This document shows positions 16,276 through 22,915 of a DNA stretch of 31,146 bases, piece by piece. The stretch is taken from the NCBI GenBank assembly GCA_964543125.1, contig CAZIWX010000018.1, forward strand, positions 1 through 31,146, read 5' to 3'. Under the pieces are notes generated by a model. It was not told where the DNA came from. It saw nothing but the letters and a program-made list of their open reading frames with translations, and searched no databases. Within the stretch, counting starts at the first letter, position 1, and each line of letters opens with the position of its first letter. The DNA is from CAZIWX01 sp964543125. GTDB lineage: Bacteria; Fidelibacterota; UBA8477. The position numbers were made by a program, and so were the translations under genes.

Positions 16276-16922
16276 TCAGCTTTTAACCGCCCCCCGATTA
16301 ACTGATAAGTTTGGGTTCCCCACGTGGCTTCGGCTGGAAATTGGGTGACATGAATGATCGTTCGACCCGTTTGATGCAATAAGTGAAGATCGTCACGCAG
16401 AATTTCCGTCTGGCCGGCATCGAGGTAGGATGATGGCTCGTCCAAGAGTAAAATTGGCGATTTTTGGAGCATCAAAACCGCTAAAGCCAGACGTTGACGC
16501 TCGCCTCCGGAAAGTGCCTGGGGACGCACCTGGAGTCGATCTTCCAGTCCAAATCTATGGGCAACCGCCAGTTTCTCATCTGGATTGGCATTCACGACGT
16601 AGTCCAGTTCCTCCCGGACCGTACTACCGAGAATCTGCAGGACCGGGTTTTGAGCCAAATAACCCACGCCGGCTTTCCGGGCGCCATTGACGCCCCGGGT
16701 ATGGATTGGAACCCCGTTGATCCAGATTTCTCCCGAACCTGGCGCTTGCAGCCCCGTTAGTAATTTCAAAAAAGAGGTTTTGCCGCTGGCATTGTCCCCG
16801 CAGATCGTTATAAATTCACCCTTTGGGATGGTCACTTCCAAGCCATTGAATACATCCTTAACGTTATTTTGCCAGGTAAATCTGAGATACAGGTCGCGCA
16901 CCCGTATGCCGGCCCGCTCCAT
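16272..16922 (-). CDS. ECF-type ABC transporter ATP-binding protein with H-loop His replaced by Gln
   Basis: A 216-residue stand-alone ATPase. Motifs are Walker A GDNASGKT (42-49), the Q-loop YLAQNPVLQILGSTVREEL (Q91), which is characteristic of CbiO/EcfA proteins, the signature LSGGE (137-141) and Walker B ILLLDEPSSYLD (157-168). The switch region reads IIHVTQFPAEA: the histidine expected at position 194 is Gln, so this subunit may hydrolyse ATP poorly and work as the weaker partner of the next ATPase. The frame is open up to 17159, but the N-terminal 79 codons overlap the prenyl synthase gene and have no family similarity. The ATG at 16922, 4 bases after that gene's stop, gives a normal N-terminus. 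It probably forms a heterodimer with the downstream ATPase. Confidence 0.85.
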   Translation of the reverse strand: MERAGIRVRDLYLRFTWQNNVKDVFNGLEVTIPKGEFITICGDNASGKTSFLKLLTGLQAPGSGEIWINGVPIHTRGVNGARKAGVGYLAQNPVLQILGSTVREELDYVVNANPDEKLAVAHRFGLEDRLQVRPQALSGGERQRLALAVLMLQKSPILLLDEPSSYLDAGQTEILRDDLHLLHQTGRTIIHVTQFPAEATWGTQTYQLIGGRLKAE

Positions 16923-16926
16923 TGGA

Positions 16927-17904
16927 CTATTTTTCACGTTGAATATTGAATTCGACAAATTGGGTGAGTGAAAATTTTGCCGGCGAATCCGGGAAACGGT
17001 CCAGTGCTTGAATAGCTTGGTCACTAAACTCACGCAAGCGTTGCTTGGCATGCTCCAAACCTCCGGTACGCCGCACCAGTTCCAGCACCATATTTTGGTT
17101 ACCGGCTTTTTTGCCTTTAATGAGTGCCCTTTTGATTCGTTTTTGCTTGCCGGAATCAATTTGAGAAAAGGTGTGAATCAGGGGCAAAGTGACCATATTG
17201 TGTTTTAGATCGAGTCCGATCGGCTTACCTACACTGGCCTCCCGGCCTTCAAAGTCAAACAGATCATCTTTTAATTGAAAGGCAATCCCGAAATTATGGC
17301 CATAATCATGCAATGCCTGCCAATCATCCGGATTATCAGAGGTGGTCATAATACCCATTTGACAACCGGCAGCAATCAGGGATGCGGTTTTATCATCAAT
17401 CATCTGAAAATAGGCCTTCTCGGTCATGGTGTCGGAGCGGGCGCGATCGATTTGATCAATTTCACCCGTGACCAATCGATCAGCGGTTTCGGATAAAAGC
17501 CGCATTAACCGGGTGTTTCCAATATAGACCATATTGATCAGGGTTTTGCTAAAAAGATAATCTCCGATTAGAACGCTGACTTTATTACGCCAAATGGAGT
17601 TAATGCTGGGTAGGCCACGGCGAGTTTCGGCTTCATCCACCACATCGTCGTGCACTAAAGTGGCGGTGTGCAGAGCTTCCACCAGACTGGCCGCCCGGTA
17701 GGTGTCTTCAGAGCACTCTCCCTTCAATTTGGCTGCGAGCAACAGCAATAGGGGGCGCAACTTTTTTCCTTTCTGCGCCACCACATACTTCATCACCTGG
17801 TTGATCAGAAAGACGTGGGATTTCAGTATATCCTCGAATTGATGTTGGAAAGAATTAAATTCGGGTTGAACGGGGCGGATCAGATCATTTAATGAAATTT
17901 TCAC
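16927..17904 (-). CDS. Long-chain polyprenyl diphosphate synthase
   Basis: The enzyme condenses isopentenyl diphosphate units onto an allylic diphosphate to make the all-trans chain used for quinone side chains. The 325-residue protein has both aspartate-rich motifs: LVHDDVVDEAETRRG (DDVVD at 86-90) and FQLKDDLFDFEG (about 216-220). The N-terminal segment GKKLRPLLLLLAAK contains the usual substrate-binding KxxRP. The fifth residue before the first DDxxD is Ala81; in this family small residues there allow long products, so a C30-C45 product is inferred rather than farnesyl or geranylgeranyl diphosphate. The exact length cannot be told. The start overlaps the tatC stop by 4 bases (17901-17904). 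Confidence 0.92.
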   Translation of the reverse strand: MKISLNDLIRPVQPEFNSFQHQFEDILKSHVFLINQVMKYVVAQKGKKLRPLLLLLAAKLKGECSEDTYRAASLVEALHTATLVHDDVVDEAETRRGLPSINSIWRNKVSVLIGDYLFSKTLINMVYIGNTRLMRLLSETADRLVTGEIDQIDRARSDTMTEKAYFQMIDDKTASLIAAGCQMGIMTTSDNPDDWQALHDYGHNFGIAFQLKDDLFDFEGREASVGKPIGLDLKHNMVTLPLIHTFSQIDSGKQKRIKRALIKGKKAGNQNMVLELVRRTGGLEHAKQRLREFSDQAIQALDRFPDSPAKFSLTQFVEFNIQREK

Positions 17905-18671
17905 GGCGTTTGCCCGGCTTCCTTCAACGCCAACTCCTCTCGCTCCTTTTTCTTCACGAGATAGGACACAAGAATACTTACTTCATAGAGTGTGATCATT
18001 GGCGCAGCGACTCCGATCATGGTAAAGGGATCTGCCGGCGTAAATATTGCAGATAAAATCAATATAATCAAATAGGCAAAACGGCGAATCTTTCGCAGGA
18101 GTTTGGGGTCCACGATGCCCATGCGGGTTAGAATAAATACGATCACCGGCAATTCAAATGCAATGCCGGTAAAAATTAGAAGAATAACGAGGTATGACAT
18201 ATAATCATTAATGGTCACATAATTAATCACACCAGGCAGGCCATGATTCAGGATGGCGAAAAATTTTAATGACCAGGGAATCATGATATAATAGGAGAAG
18301 GTGCCGCCAATGAGGAAACAGAGCATGGTGACGACGATAAAAGTAGGTACATGGCGTTTTTCCGAATCGAACAATCCCGGTGCAATAAATTGCCAGGCCT
18401 GATAAATAATTACCGGAATTGAAAAAATCAAACCCACCATAATGGCCACTTTCATTTTGACCATAAAAACGCCGAGGATGGTGGTGTTTAATAACTGTAA
18501 AGGTGGTTCGGTCTGCTGGATCGGAACGGAAAGTAATTCGATAATCGCATTGGAAAAAATGTAACCGATGACAGCAAAAATAATAATGCTGACCAAGGCT
18601 TTGATAATACGCCAGCGCAACTCTTCAAGATGATCAAGAAATGGCATGGAGTTTTCTCTGGAAGCGCCCAT
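17901..18671 (-). CDS. tatC: Sec-independent protein translocase subunit TatC
   Basis: TatC is the multi-span receptor of the twin-arginine pathway, which exports folded proteins. The N-terminal cytoplasmic signature FLDHLEELRWR is present, followed by six predicted membrane segments, including IVFAVIGYIF-like, LIFSIPVIIYQAWQFIAPGL and VILLIFTGIAFELPVIVFIL stretches. The periplasmic and cytoplasmic loop motifs QAWQFIAPGLF and FELPV are typical. The open frame reaches 18707, but its first residues are unlike the family. The ATG at 18671 (MGASRENS) or the one at 18647 (MPFLDHLEE) is the likely start, and no strong ribosome binding site decides between them. No TatA/B gene is visible. It heads the membrane-biogenesis cluster. 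Confidence 0.95.
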   Translation of the reverse strand: MGASRENSMPFLDHLEELRWRIIKALVSIIIFAVIGYIFSNAIIELLSVPIQQTEPPLQLLNTTILGVFMVKMKVAIMVGLIFSIPVIIYQAWQFIAPGLFDSEKRHVPTFIVVTMLCFLIGGTFSYYIMIPWSLKFFAILNHGLPGVINYVTINDYMSYLVILLIFTGIAFELPVIVFILTRMGIVDPKLLRKIRRFAYLIILILSAIFTPADPFTMIGVAAPMITLYEVSILVSYLVKKKEREELALKEAGQTP

Positions 18672-18781
18672 GGGCGCAAAAATAACGGGAAATGAGAGGC
18701 CGCCCAATAAGGATTTAGGTTATTTGGAAGATGTTAAGTTTATTGATTTGATGAAGTTGATCCCGATTAAAAAGCCCCAGA

Positions 18782-19714
18782 TTATTTAGTATTAAAAAGC
18801 AGGTTTACCAGGACAACCGGCGATGGGATTTTTTCAACCGGTTGGGCCAGAGTTTGGTCCAGCAAAGTTTGCCGGGCAGCATTCCAAAATGACCCTTGCA
18901 AACGACTCAGAACCAGATTCCGGACCTTTAAGCGAAGCCGGCGTTGAAAATTCTTCTGTAATAACCCGGCTACTTTAAGATACTCATGGTGCTTTTCTAT
19001 TGCTTGCGCCAGCGTGCCGATACCCTCAATCTTTGTGGCCGACGTCTTTAAAACAATTGTCTTCCAGTCCGACTGTCTCAGGCGCAAATCCAAAATTCCC
19101 CGCAGTTCGCGAAATGCTTTTTCCGCTCCTGATCGATCAGCCTTATTAACTACAAAAAGATTGGCAATCTCCATCAACCCGGCTTTCATGGCCTGAATTT
19201 CATCACCGGATTCCGGTACAACCACTACTATCGTTGTATCGGTCGCCTCCGCCACATCCAGCTCAACTTGTCCCACACCCACCGTTTCGAATACGATGAG
19301 ATCAATACCGGCGGCATCAAACACATCGGCTGCCTCCTGCGCGCGGACCGATAAACCACCCGTGCTTCCCCGGGTAGCCATGGAGCGGATAAACACACCG
19401 TTGTCCTTAAAATGGCGCAGCATGCGAACCCGGTCACCTAAAATAGCCCCTCCGGTGAATGGGCTGGTGGGATCGACGGATATTACGCCAATCGTTTTGC
19501 CGTCGGCACGCCACACTTCGATCAGGCGGTCAACCAAGGAGGATTTACCGGCCCCGGGTGGTCCGGTCACGCCAATTCGATAGGCATGCCCAATATGACC
19601 ATGCAGCGCATCAGCCAGAGCGGTCATGTCATTATCACTCCGCTCAACTATCGAAAGCGCCCGGGAAATAGCCAGGCGCTCACCTTTTAAAATACCCTCA
19701 ATATCAAATTTCAT
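18782..19714 (-). CDS. meaB: MeaB/ArgK-type methylmalonyl-CoA mutase-associated GTPase
   Basis: MeaB is a G3E-family GTPase that guards and reloads the B12 cofactor of methylmalonyl-CoA mutase. The 310-residue sequence shows the P-loop IGVTGPPGAGKSSL (about 47-60), the strongly conserved ISVDPTSPFTGGAILGDRVRM, FIRSMATRGSTGGLS, FETVGVGQVE, and the base-specificity motif VVNKADR. A normal C-terminal dimerisation arm follows. The start is 13 bases after the stop of the Crp-type regulator, so the two are very probably co-transcribed. The mutase genes themselves are not in the window. A related chaperone for another acyl-CoA mutase is the main alternative. Confidence 0.95.
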   Translation of the reverse strand: MKFDIEGILKGERLAISRALSIVERSDNDMTALADALHGHIGHAYRIGVTGPPGAGKSSLVDRLIEVWRADGKTIGVISVDPTSPFTGGAILGDRVRMLRHFKDNGVFIRSMATRGSTGGLSVRAQEAADVFDAAGIDLIVFETVGVGQVELDVAEATDTTIVVVVPESGDEIQAMKAGLMEIANLFVVNKADRSGAEKAFRELRGILDLRLRQSDWKTIVLKTSATKIEGIGTLAQAIEKHHEYLKVAGLLQKNFQRRLRLKVRNLVLSRLQGSFWNAARQTLLDQTLAQPVEKIPSPVVLVNLLFNTK

Positions 19715-19727
19715 CGTACTGCGAATA

Positions 19728-20417
19728 TTACCCTTTGGTCAAATAACTCTCTTTGAATTTTTCGTACTCATTAATAATGAGTTTATGACCTTCGCGTTCA
19801 ATCCAGTGTTTTTTTTCTAAATTTTTCAACATTCGCGACACGGTTTCACGAGTTGTACCCGCCATGTTGGCGATATCCTGCTGTAGCGGCAAATTATTCA
19901 CGGTTACACAGCCCTTATGGTGGATACCGTATTCCTCGGAGATGCGCAGCAACACCAGCGCTATTTTGCCTTCCGCATCACTCAATGACAGGGCTTCGAT
20001 ATGTTGATCGGAACGCCGCAGCCGGGTCGCCAGTTCCTTAAGCAGCGTAATGGAAACCAGCGGGGTGCGTTCCAGAAGGTCCAGGAAATCACTTCGATCG
20101 ATCATGTACACCAATGTTTTTTCCAGCGCAATCACATTGGCCGAGCGTTTTTCCCCATCCAAAATAGACAGCTCACCAAAAAAATCGCCTTCATACAGGA
20201 ATGATAGAATTACTTCCCGGCCATCTTCTGAAAGTCGTGTAACCTTAACGGAGCCGGATTCGATGATAAAAAAACTATCTCCGGTATCCTCTTCCATAAG
20301 GATGATCTGATCTTTTTGGTAAATTTTCTGTTGGCATAGTTTAGCGACACTCTCCAGAACCGGATCCTTTAGCTCTGAAAAAAGCGGTACAATCTTCAGA
20401 ATTTCAACTGCGCTCAT
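19728..20417 (-). CDS. Crp/Fnr-family transcription regulator
   Basis: A 229-residue regulator with an N-terminal cyclic-nucleotide-binding-like beta-roll (about residues 10-125, with GSVKVTRLSEDGREVILSF and the segment FFGELSILDGEKRSANVIAL) and a C-terminal winged helix-turn-helix (about 150-220). The recognition helix reads GTTRETVSRMLKNLEKK. It lacks the N-terminal cysteine cluster of FNR, so it is not expected to sense oxygen through an iron-sulfur cluster. The GELSILD segment resembles the cAMP pocket, but the key ligand residues cannot be confirmed by eye. AAAGGAG lies 6 bases upstream, and the ATG overlaps the stop of the GerW-like gene by 4 bases, so it is coupled to it. The effector and targets are unknown. 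Confidence 0.93.
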   Translation of the reverse strand: MSAVEILKIVPLFSELKDPVLESVAKLCQQKIYQKDQIILMEEDTGDSFFIIESGSVKVTRLSEDGREVILSFLYEGDFFGELSILDGEKRSANVIALEKTLVYMIDRSDFLDLLERTPLVSITLLKELATRLRRSDQHIEALSLSDAEGKIALVLLRISEEYGIHHKGCVTVNNLPLQQDIANMAGTTRETVSRMLKNLEKKHWIEREGHKLIINEYEKFKESYLTKG

Positions 20418-20812
20418 GGTGACTCCTTTTGCTTTTTGTCAGGCTCAGATTCTTCCCTTTCATTCTTCGATTTACTTTTCTTGCCCGGTTTGGAAAACCG
20501 GCTCATGAGGTCAGGAACCATGTCAACCAATTTCCCCCACATAACTTCTTTCCCCACCAAAGGTAATATCTGTGTTTTATCATCCGATACCACAATAAAG
20601 GCTACCGGATCGATCTGAGCACCTCCACCCATGCCGGAACTGCCTTGTTCTTTTCCCTCCGCTTTACCTCCGCCGGCGCCAAAGCCGACACTGATTTTCG
20701 CAACGGGGATGATCGTCTGTTTTCCGGCTGAAATGGGTTTACCAATTACCGTTTCCGTATTTACTAAAGCCCGAAGCTCCTCAAGGACTGTTTTTACTAA
20801 GGTATCGATCAT
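20414..20812 (-). CDS. GerW/YtfJ-family protein
   Basis: A 132-residue cytoplasmic protein of the GerW (YtfJ) family, named for a Bacillus spore-germination factor but widespread in non-sporulating bacteria, where its role is unknown. The family signature is clear: TVIGKPISAGKQTIIPVAKI, then SVGFGAGGGKAEGKE, then GAQIDPVAFIVVSDDKTQIL. The last 30 residues are a lysine/glutamate-rich disordered tail. Upstream lies a DUF2953-like gene, the same pairing as ytfI-ytfJ in Bacillus subtilis, which supports both assignments. It is translationally coupled to the Crp-type regulator downstream. The ribosome binding site is weak. Confidence 0.88.
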   Translation of the reverse strand: MIDTLVKTVLEELRALVNTETVIGKPISAGKQTIIPVAKISVGFGAGGGKAEGKEQGSSGMGGGAQIDPVAFIVVSDDKTQILPLVGKEVMWGKLVDMVPDLMSRFSKPGKKSKSKNEREESEPDKKQKESP

Positions 20813-20831
20813 AATTTCGTCATCCCCGGCG

Positions 20832-21446
20832 TCAATTTTTAGGTCGAAATAATTTTAATGTTTGGAAGCCGTATTTGATAGCAAGAAATACAACTCGTGC
20901 CGGTAGGATTTTGAGCGAACATTTCCCTTCAAAAGTTGTTTTGTGATTTATGAAATCGGGCACTACCACTAATCCGGATGATTCTGGTAACGCCAGGATG
21001 GTCTGCAATCCTCCAAACACCCATCCCGTGGTGGCGGGGTTGGAGAAACTTATGGTTAGTTTACCTTGAATTGGTTCGAGCTCCAGACCAGGCCGAAACA
21101 CATTCCAAACTTTCCACAAAGAGGAAGCTTTAAACCGCCACGCAAAATAATTAAAAGATTTTAAACCGGTGCCTGATTTTTTGAATTTCGGGTTGACCAG
21201 ACCGGTAGCGGATTTGGAAACGCGGACTCCCAGTTTTTTAAGAATCCTTGATCTAAATCCGGGCGTAAGGGGAAAGTCAATATTTATCCAAATCAAGCCT
21301 GACAAAACGGCAAGACGCCCGGTTACCTTTTTATTGGTATTTACCTCAAAAATACTGAGTTTCCAGGGCAACAATAATATCAGAGCGGTCATGAGAATCA
21401 GGATGACCAAAATAATTTCCAAGCTTGTTAGTATTATGAATCCCAT
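20832..21446 (-). CDS. DUF2953-like membrane-anchored protein (YtfI-type)
   Basis: A 204-residue protein with one N-terminal membrane segment (about residues 5-28, IILVILILMTALILLLPW), followed by a soluble domain on one face of the membrane. The central GKLTISFSNPATTGWVFGG, then a hydrophobic stretch, resembles the DUF2953 core (a G...F..P..TG...G pattern). The assignment is helped by its position 20 bases upstream of the GerW-family gene, the same order as in Bacillus. Function is unknown; association of the GerW protein with the membrane is a reasonable idea. No ribosome binding site is evident before the ATG at 21446, so the start could be slightly internal. Confidence 0.7.
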   Translation of the reverse strand: MGFIILTSLEIILVILILMTALILLLPWKLSIFEVNTNKKVTGRLAVLSGLIWINIDFPLTPGFRSRILKKLGVRVSKSATGLVNPKFKKSGTGLKSFNYFAWRFKASSLWKVWNVFRPGLELEPIQGKLTISFSNPATTGWVFGGLQTILALPESSGLVVVPDFINHKTTFEGKCSLKILPARVVFLAIKYGFQTLKLFRPKN

Positions 21447-21559
21447 CTAAACTAAAATTAGGCTTGAGAACAAGGGGAAAAAATCTTTTTAAGAATTTTT
21501 TAGAAAGGCCGTGAAAACAGCCTGAAAATGATCTCAATTTTTTATCTGCGTCTAAAGAG

Positions 21560-21588
21560 TTGACAAGACTTTACCCCGCACCTATATT
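21560..21588 (+). promoter_or_regulatory. Sigma-70 promoter of rpsT
   Basis: TTGACA (21560-21565) is a perfect -35 box. A 17-base spacer leads to TATATT (21583-21588). Transcription should start near 21595, giving a leader of about 27 bases with the GAAGGAG ribosome binding site. Confidence 0.85.
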
Positions 21589-21621
21589 CGCCCGCATTTT
21601 TGGGAAGATTGAAGGAGCATT

Positions 21622-21876
21622 ATGCCAGTTACAAAGACCATCGCCAAGCGCATTCGCCAGGCAGCAAAATCTGAAGCTTACAATCATCATTACAAGTCGA
21701 TGATGAAAACTTCTATTAAAAAGGTTTTATCCGCCACGGATAAGACAACGGCGGAACCCTTATTACGGGAAGCAACTGAAATTATTGACCGCGTCGTCAA
21801 TAAAGGTGTGATTCATAAAAATCGGGGCGCTCACCAGAAATCCAGGATTCAGCGATATTTCAACAAGTTGACTTAA
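21622..21876 (+). CDS. rpsT: 30S ribosomal protein S20
   Basis: S20 is a small, highly basic helical protein that binds 16S rRNA early in 30S assembly. The 84-residue length is normal. The N-terminal half is rich in lysine and arginine (KTIAKRIRQAAKSEAYNHHY), and the C-terminal half carries the conserved VVNKGVIHKNRGAHQKSRI motif. GAAGGAG lies 5 bases before the ATG. The gene stands alone on the plus strand with its own promoter and terminator, between minus-strand clusters. Confidence 0.97.
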   Translation: MPVTKTIAKRIRQAAKSEAYNHHYKSMMKTSIKKVLSATDKTTAEPLLREATEIIDRVVNKGVIHKNRGAHQKSRIQRYFNKLT

Positions 21877-21907
21877 AACAATTTAATCGTTGCACCTACA
21901 AATTATC

Positions 21908-21934
21908 AGCCATTCGATTCGGATGGCTTTTTTT
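21908..21934 (+). terminator. Rho-independent terminator of rpsT
   Basis: AGCCAT (21908-21913) pairs with ATGGCT (21923-21928) around a 9-base loop that can add short CG pairs. The second arm runs straight into seven T residues. It lies 32 bases after the rpsT stop. Confidence 0.85.
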
Positions 21935-21964
21935 CATCCATAAAGACCATATTATCAGCTCAAT

Positions 21965-22819
21965 TTATTGCAGATATACCTGAGTGTCCAACTTCAGCCT
22001 GAGCGCCGGATCACTGAATTGCAGCCAGGTAAGATGATTTCCTTTTACCGCCATGACGCGGGCAATTCCAATCTTGATTGATTCGCGCCCTAACGGTAAG
22101 CCCGCATGACCTAAAATGACACCCCCGTCAGTATATACCATATAGGTTTGATCTTTAATCAGTCCGTCGGCTGACCCTCCGTTGACATGGAAATCAGCCC
22201 CCCGGACAATTAAAACCTTAAACGGCCCCAGACCCGGCTTCTGTCCTGATTCCAGCCCAAAATAACTAGCTACTTTTTTTCGGAGATCTTGTCCCTGCGC
22301 CACCAATGCACGAAAAATCAGTGATTGCCGAAATGCCGGTGAATTAAAAGCTAGTGTATCCAATTCACCGAATGTCAGGGCGTGTTTTATTCCCTTGGCT
22401 AAAACGGTAAATCCGAGTTGCCGATCAGTCAAATCAGTTTTGAGGGTCCAGCGGGTAATTTCAGAACCGTTGGCTACATTTATAAGTAAACATTGCGACA
22501 CCAGCTTAGCCTGATACCCTTGGTAGCCCCCAATCAATGGATTGCCAACATGATATTTGGAGATATCGATCCGCAGGATAACCGTTTTCAGGACATAGGT
22601 TGCCGGTGGCGTTTTATCCACGATTCGGAGGCCATTTCCACGCAGCGAATCGAGAATACCACCCCACAAAACAGGGAGATTTTGTTCGATCCGCCACGGA
22701 TTATCCATGTGAGCAGCTTCGTTAACCGAGCCCATTTTTAAATAAACCGGTGTTGACGGATCGCCCCGTAACAGGGCCGCCAGGAAAAGAAAAAAGAGGA
22801 TGCTTTCAAGTTGCCGCAT
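21965..22819 (-). CDS. Secreted protein with FlgT-like C-terminal region
   Basis: A 284-residue protein with a likely signal peptide (hydrophobic residues about 6-17, SILFFLFLAALL, then a polar turn), so it is predicted to be periplasmic or outer-membrane associated. No lipobox cysteine is visible. The middle (about 30-150) contains TYVLKTVILRIDISKYHVGN, like the beta-strands of proteins that handle outer-membrane assembly. The last 80 residues, with FHVNGGSADGLIKDQTYMVY and KIGIARVMAVKGNHLTWLQF, resemble the C-terminal beta-domain of FlgT and related repeats of the form 'G..DG...GD.F.V', but no flagellar gene is nearby. Function is unknown. It follows the giant secreted protein's terminator. 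No ribosome binding site is clear. Confidence 0.65.
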   Translation of the reverse strand: MRQLESILFFLFLAALLRGDPSTPVYLKMGSVNEAAHMDNPWRIEQNLPVLWGGILDSLRGNGLRIVDKTPPATYVLKTVILRIDISKYHVGNPLIGGYQGYQAKLVSQCLLINVANGSEITRWTLKTDLTDRQLGFTVLAKGIKHALTFGELDTLAFNSPAFRQSLIFRALVAQGQDLRKKVASYFGLESGQKPGLGPFKVLIVRGADFHVNGGSADGLIKDQTYMVYTDGGVILGHAGLPLGRESIKIGIARVMAVKGNHLTWLQFSDPALRLKLDTQVYLQ

Positions 22820-22860
22820 TTGGAGTAAATCTACACTTTCATGGAAAAATGGCAGGTAAA

Positions 22861-22892
22861 AAAAGGGGCGCTTCCTAGAAAGCGCCCCTTTT
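22861..22892 (-). terminator. Strong terminator of the giant secreted protein gene
   Basis: A perfect 13-bp stem pairs 22861-22873 with 22880-22892, with GGGGCGC as its GC core. The 6-base loop and the flanking A/T runs make it functional in both directions. It begins 24 bases after the minus-strand stop at 22916. The long T-run on the minus strand (7 T, 22864-22858) is the better tail. Confidence 0.92.
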
Positions 22893-22915
22893 GAGTAATC
22901 CGTTTGAAGAATGGA

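Noticed and set aside
16923..17159. 79-residue N-terminal extension of the first ECF-type ATPase
   Set aside because: It overlaps the 3' end of the prenyl synthase gene in another frame, has no family similarity, and a good ATG exists at 16922.
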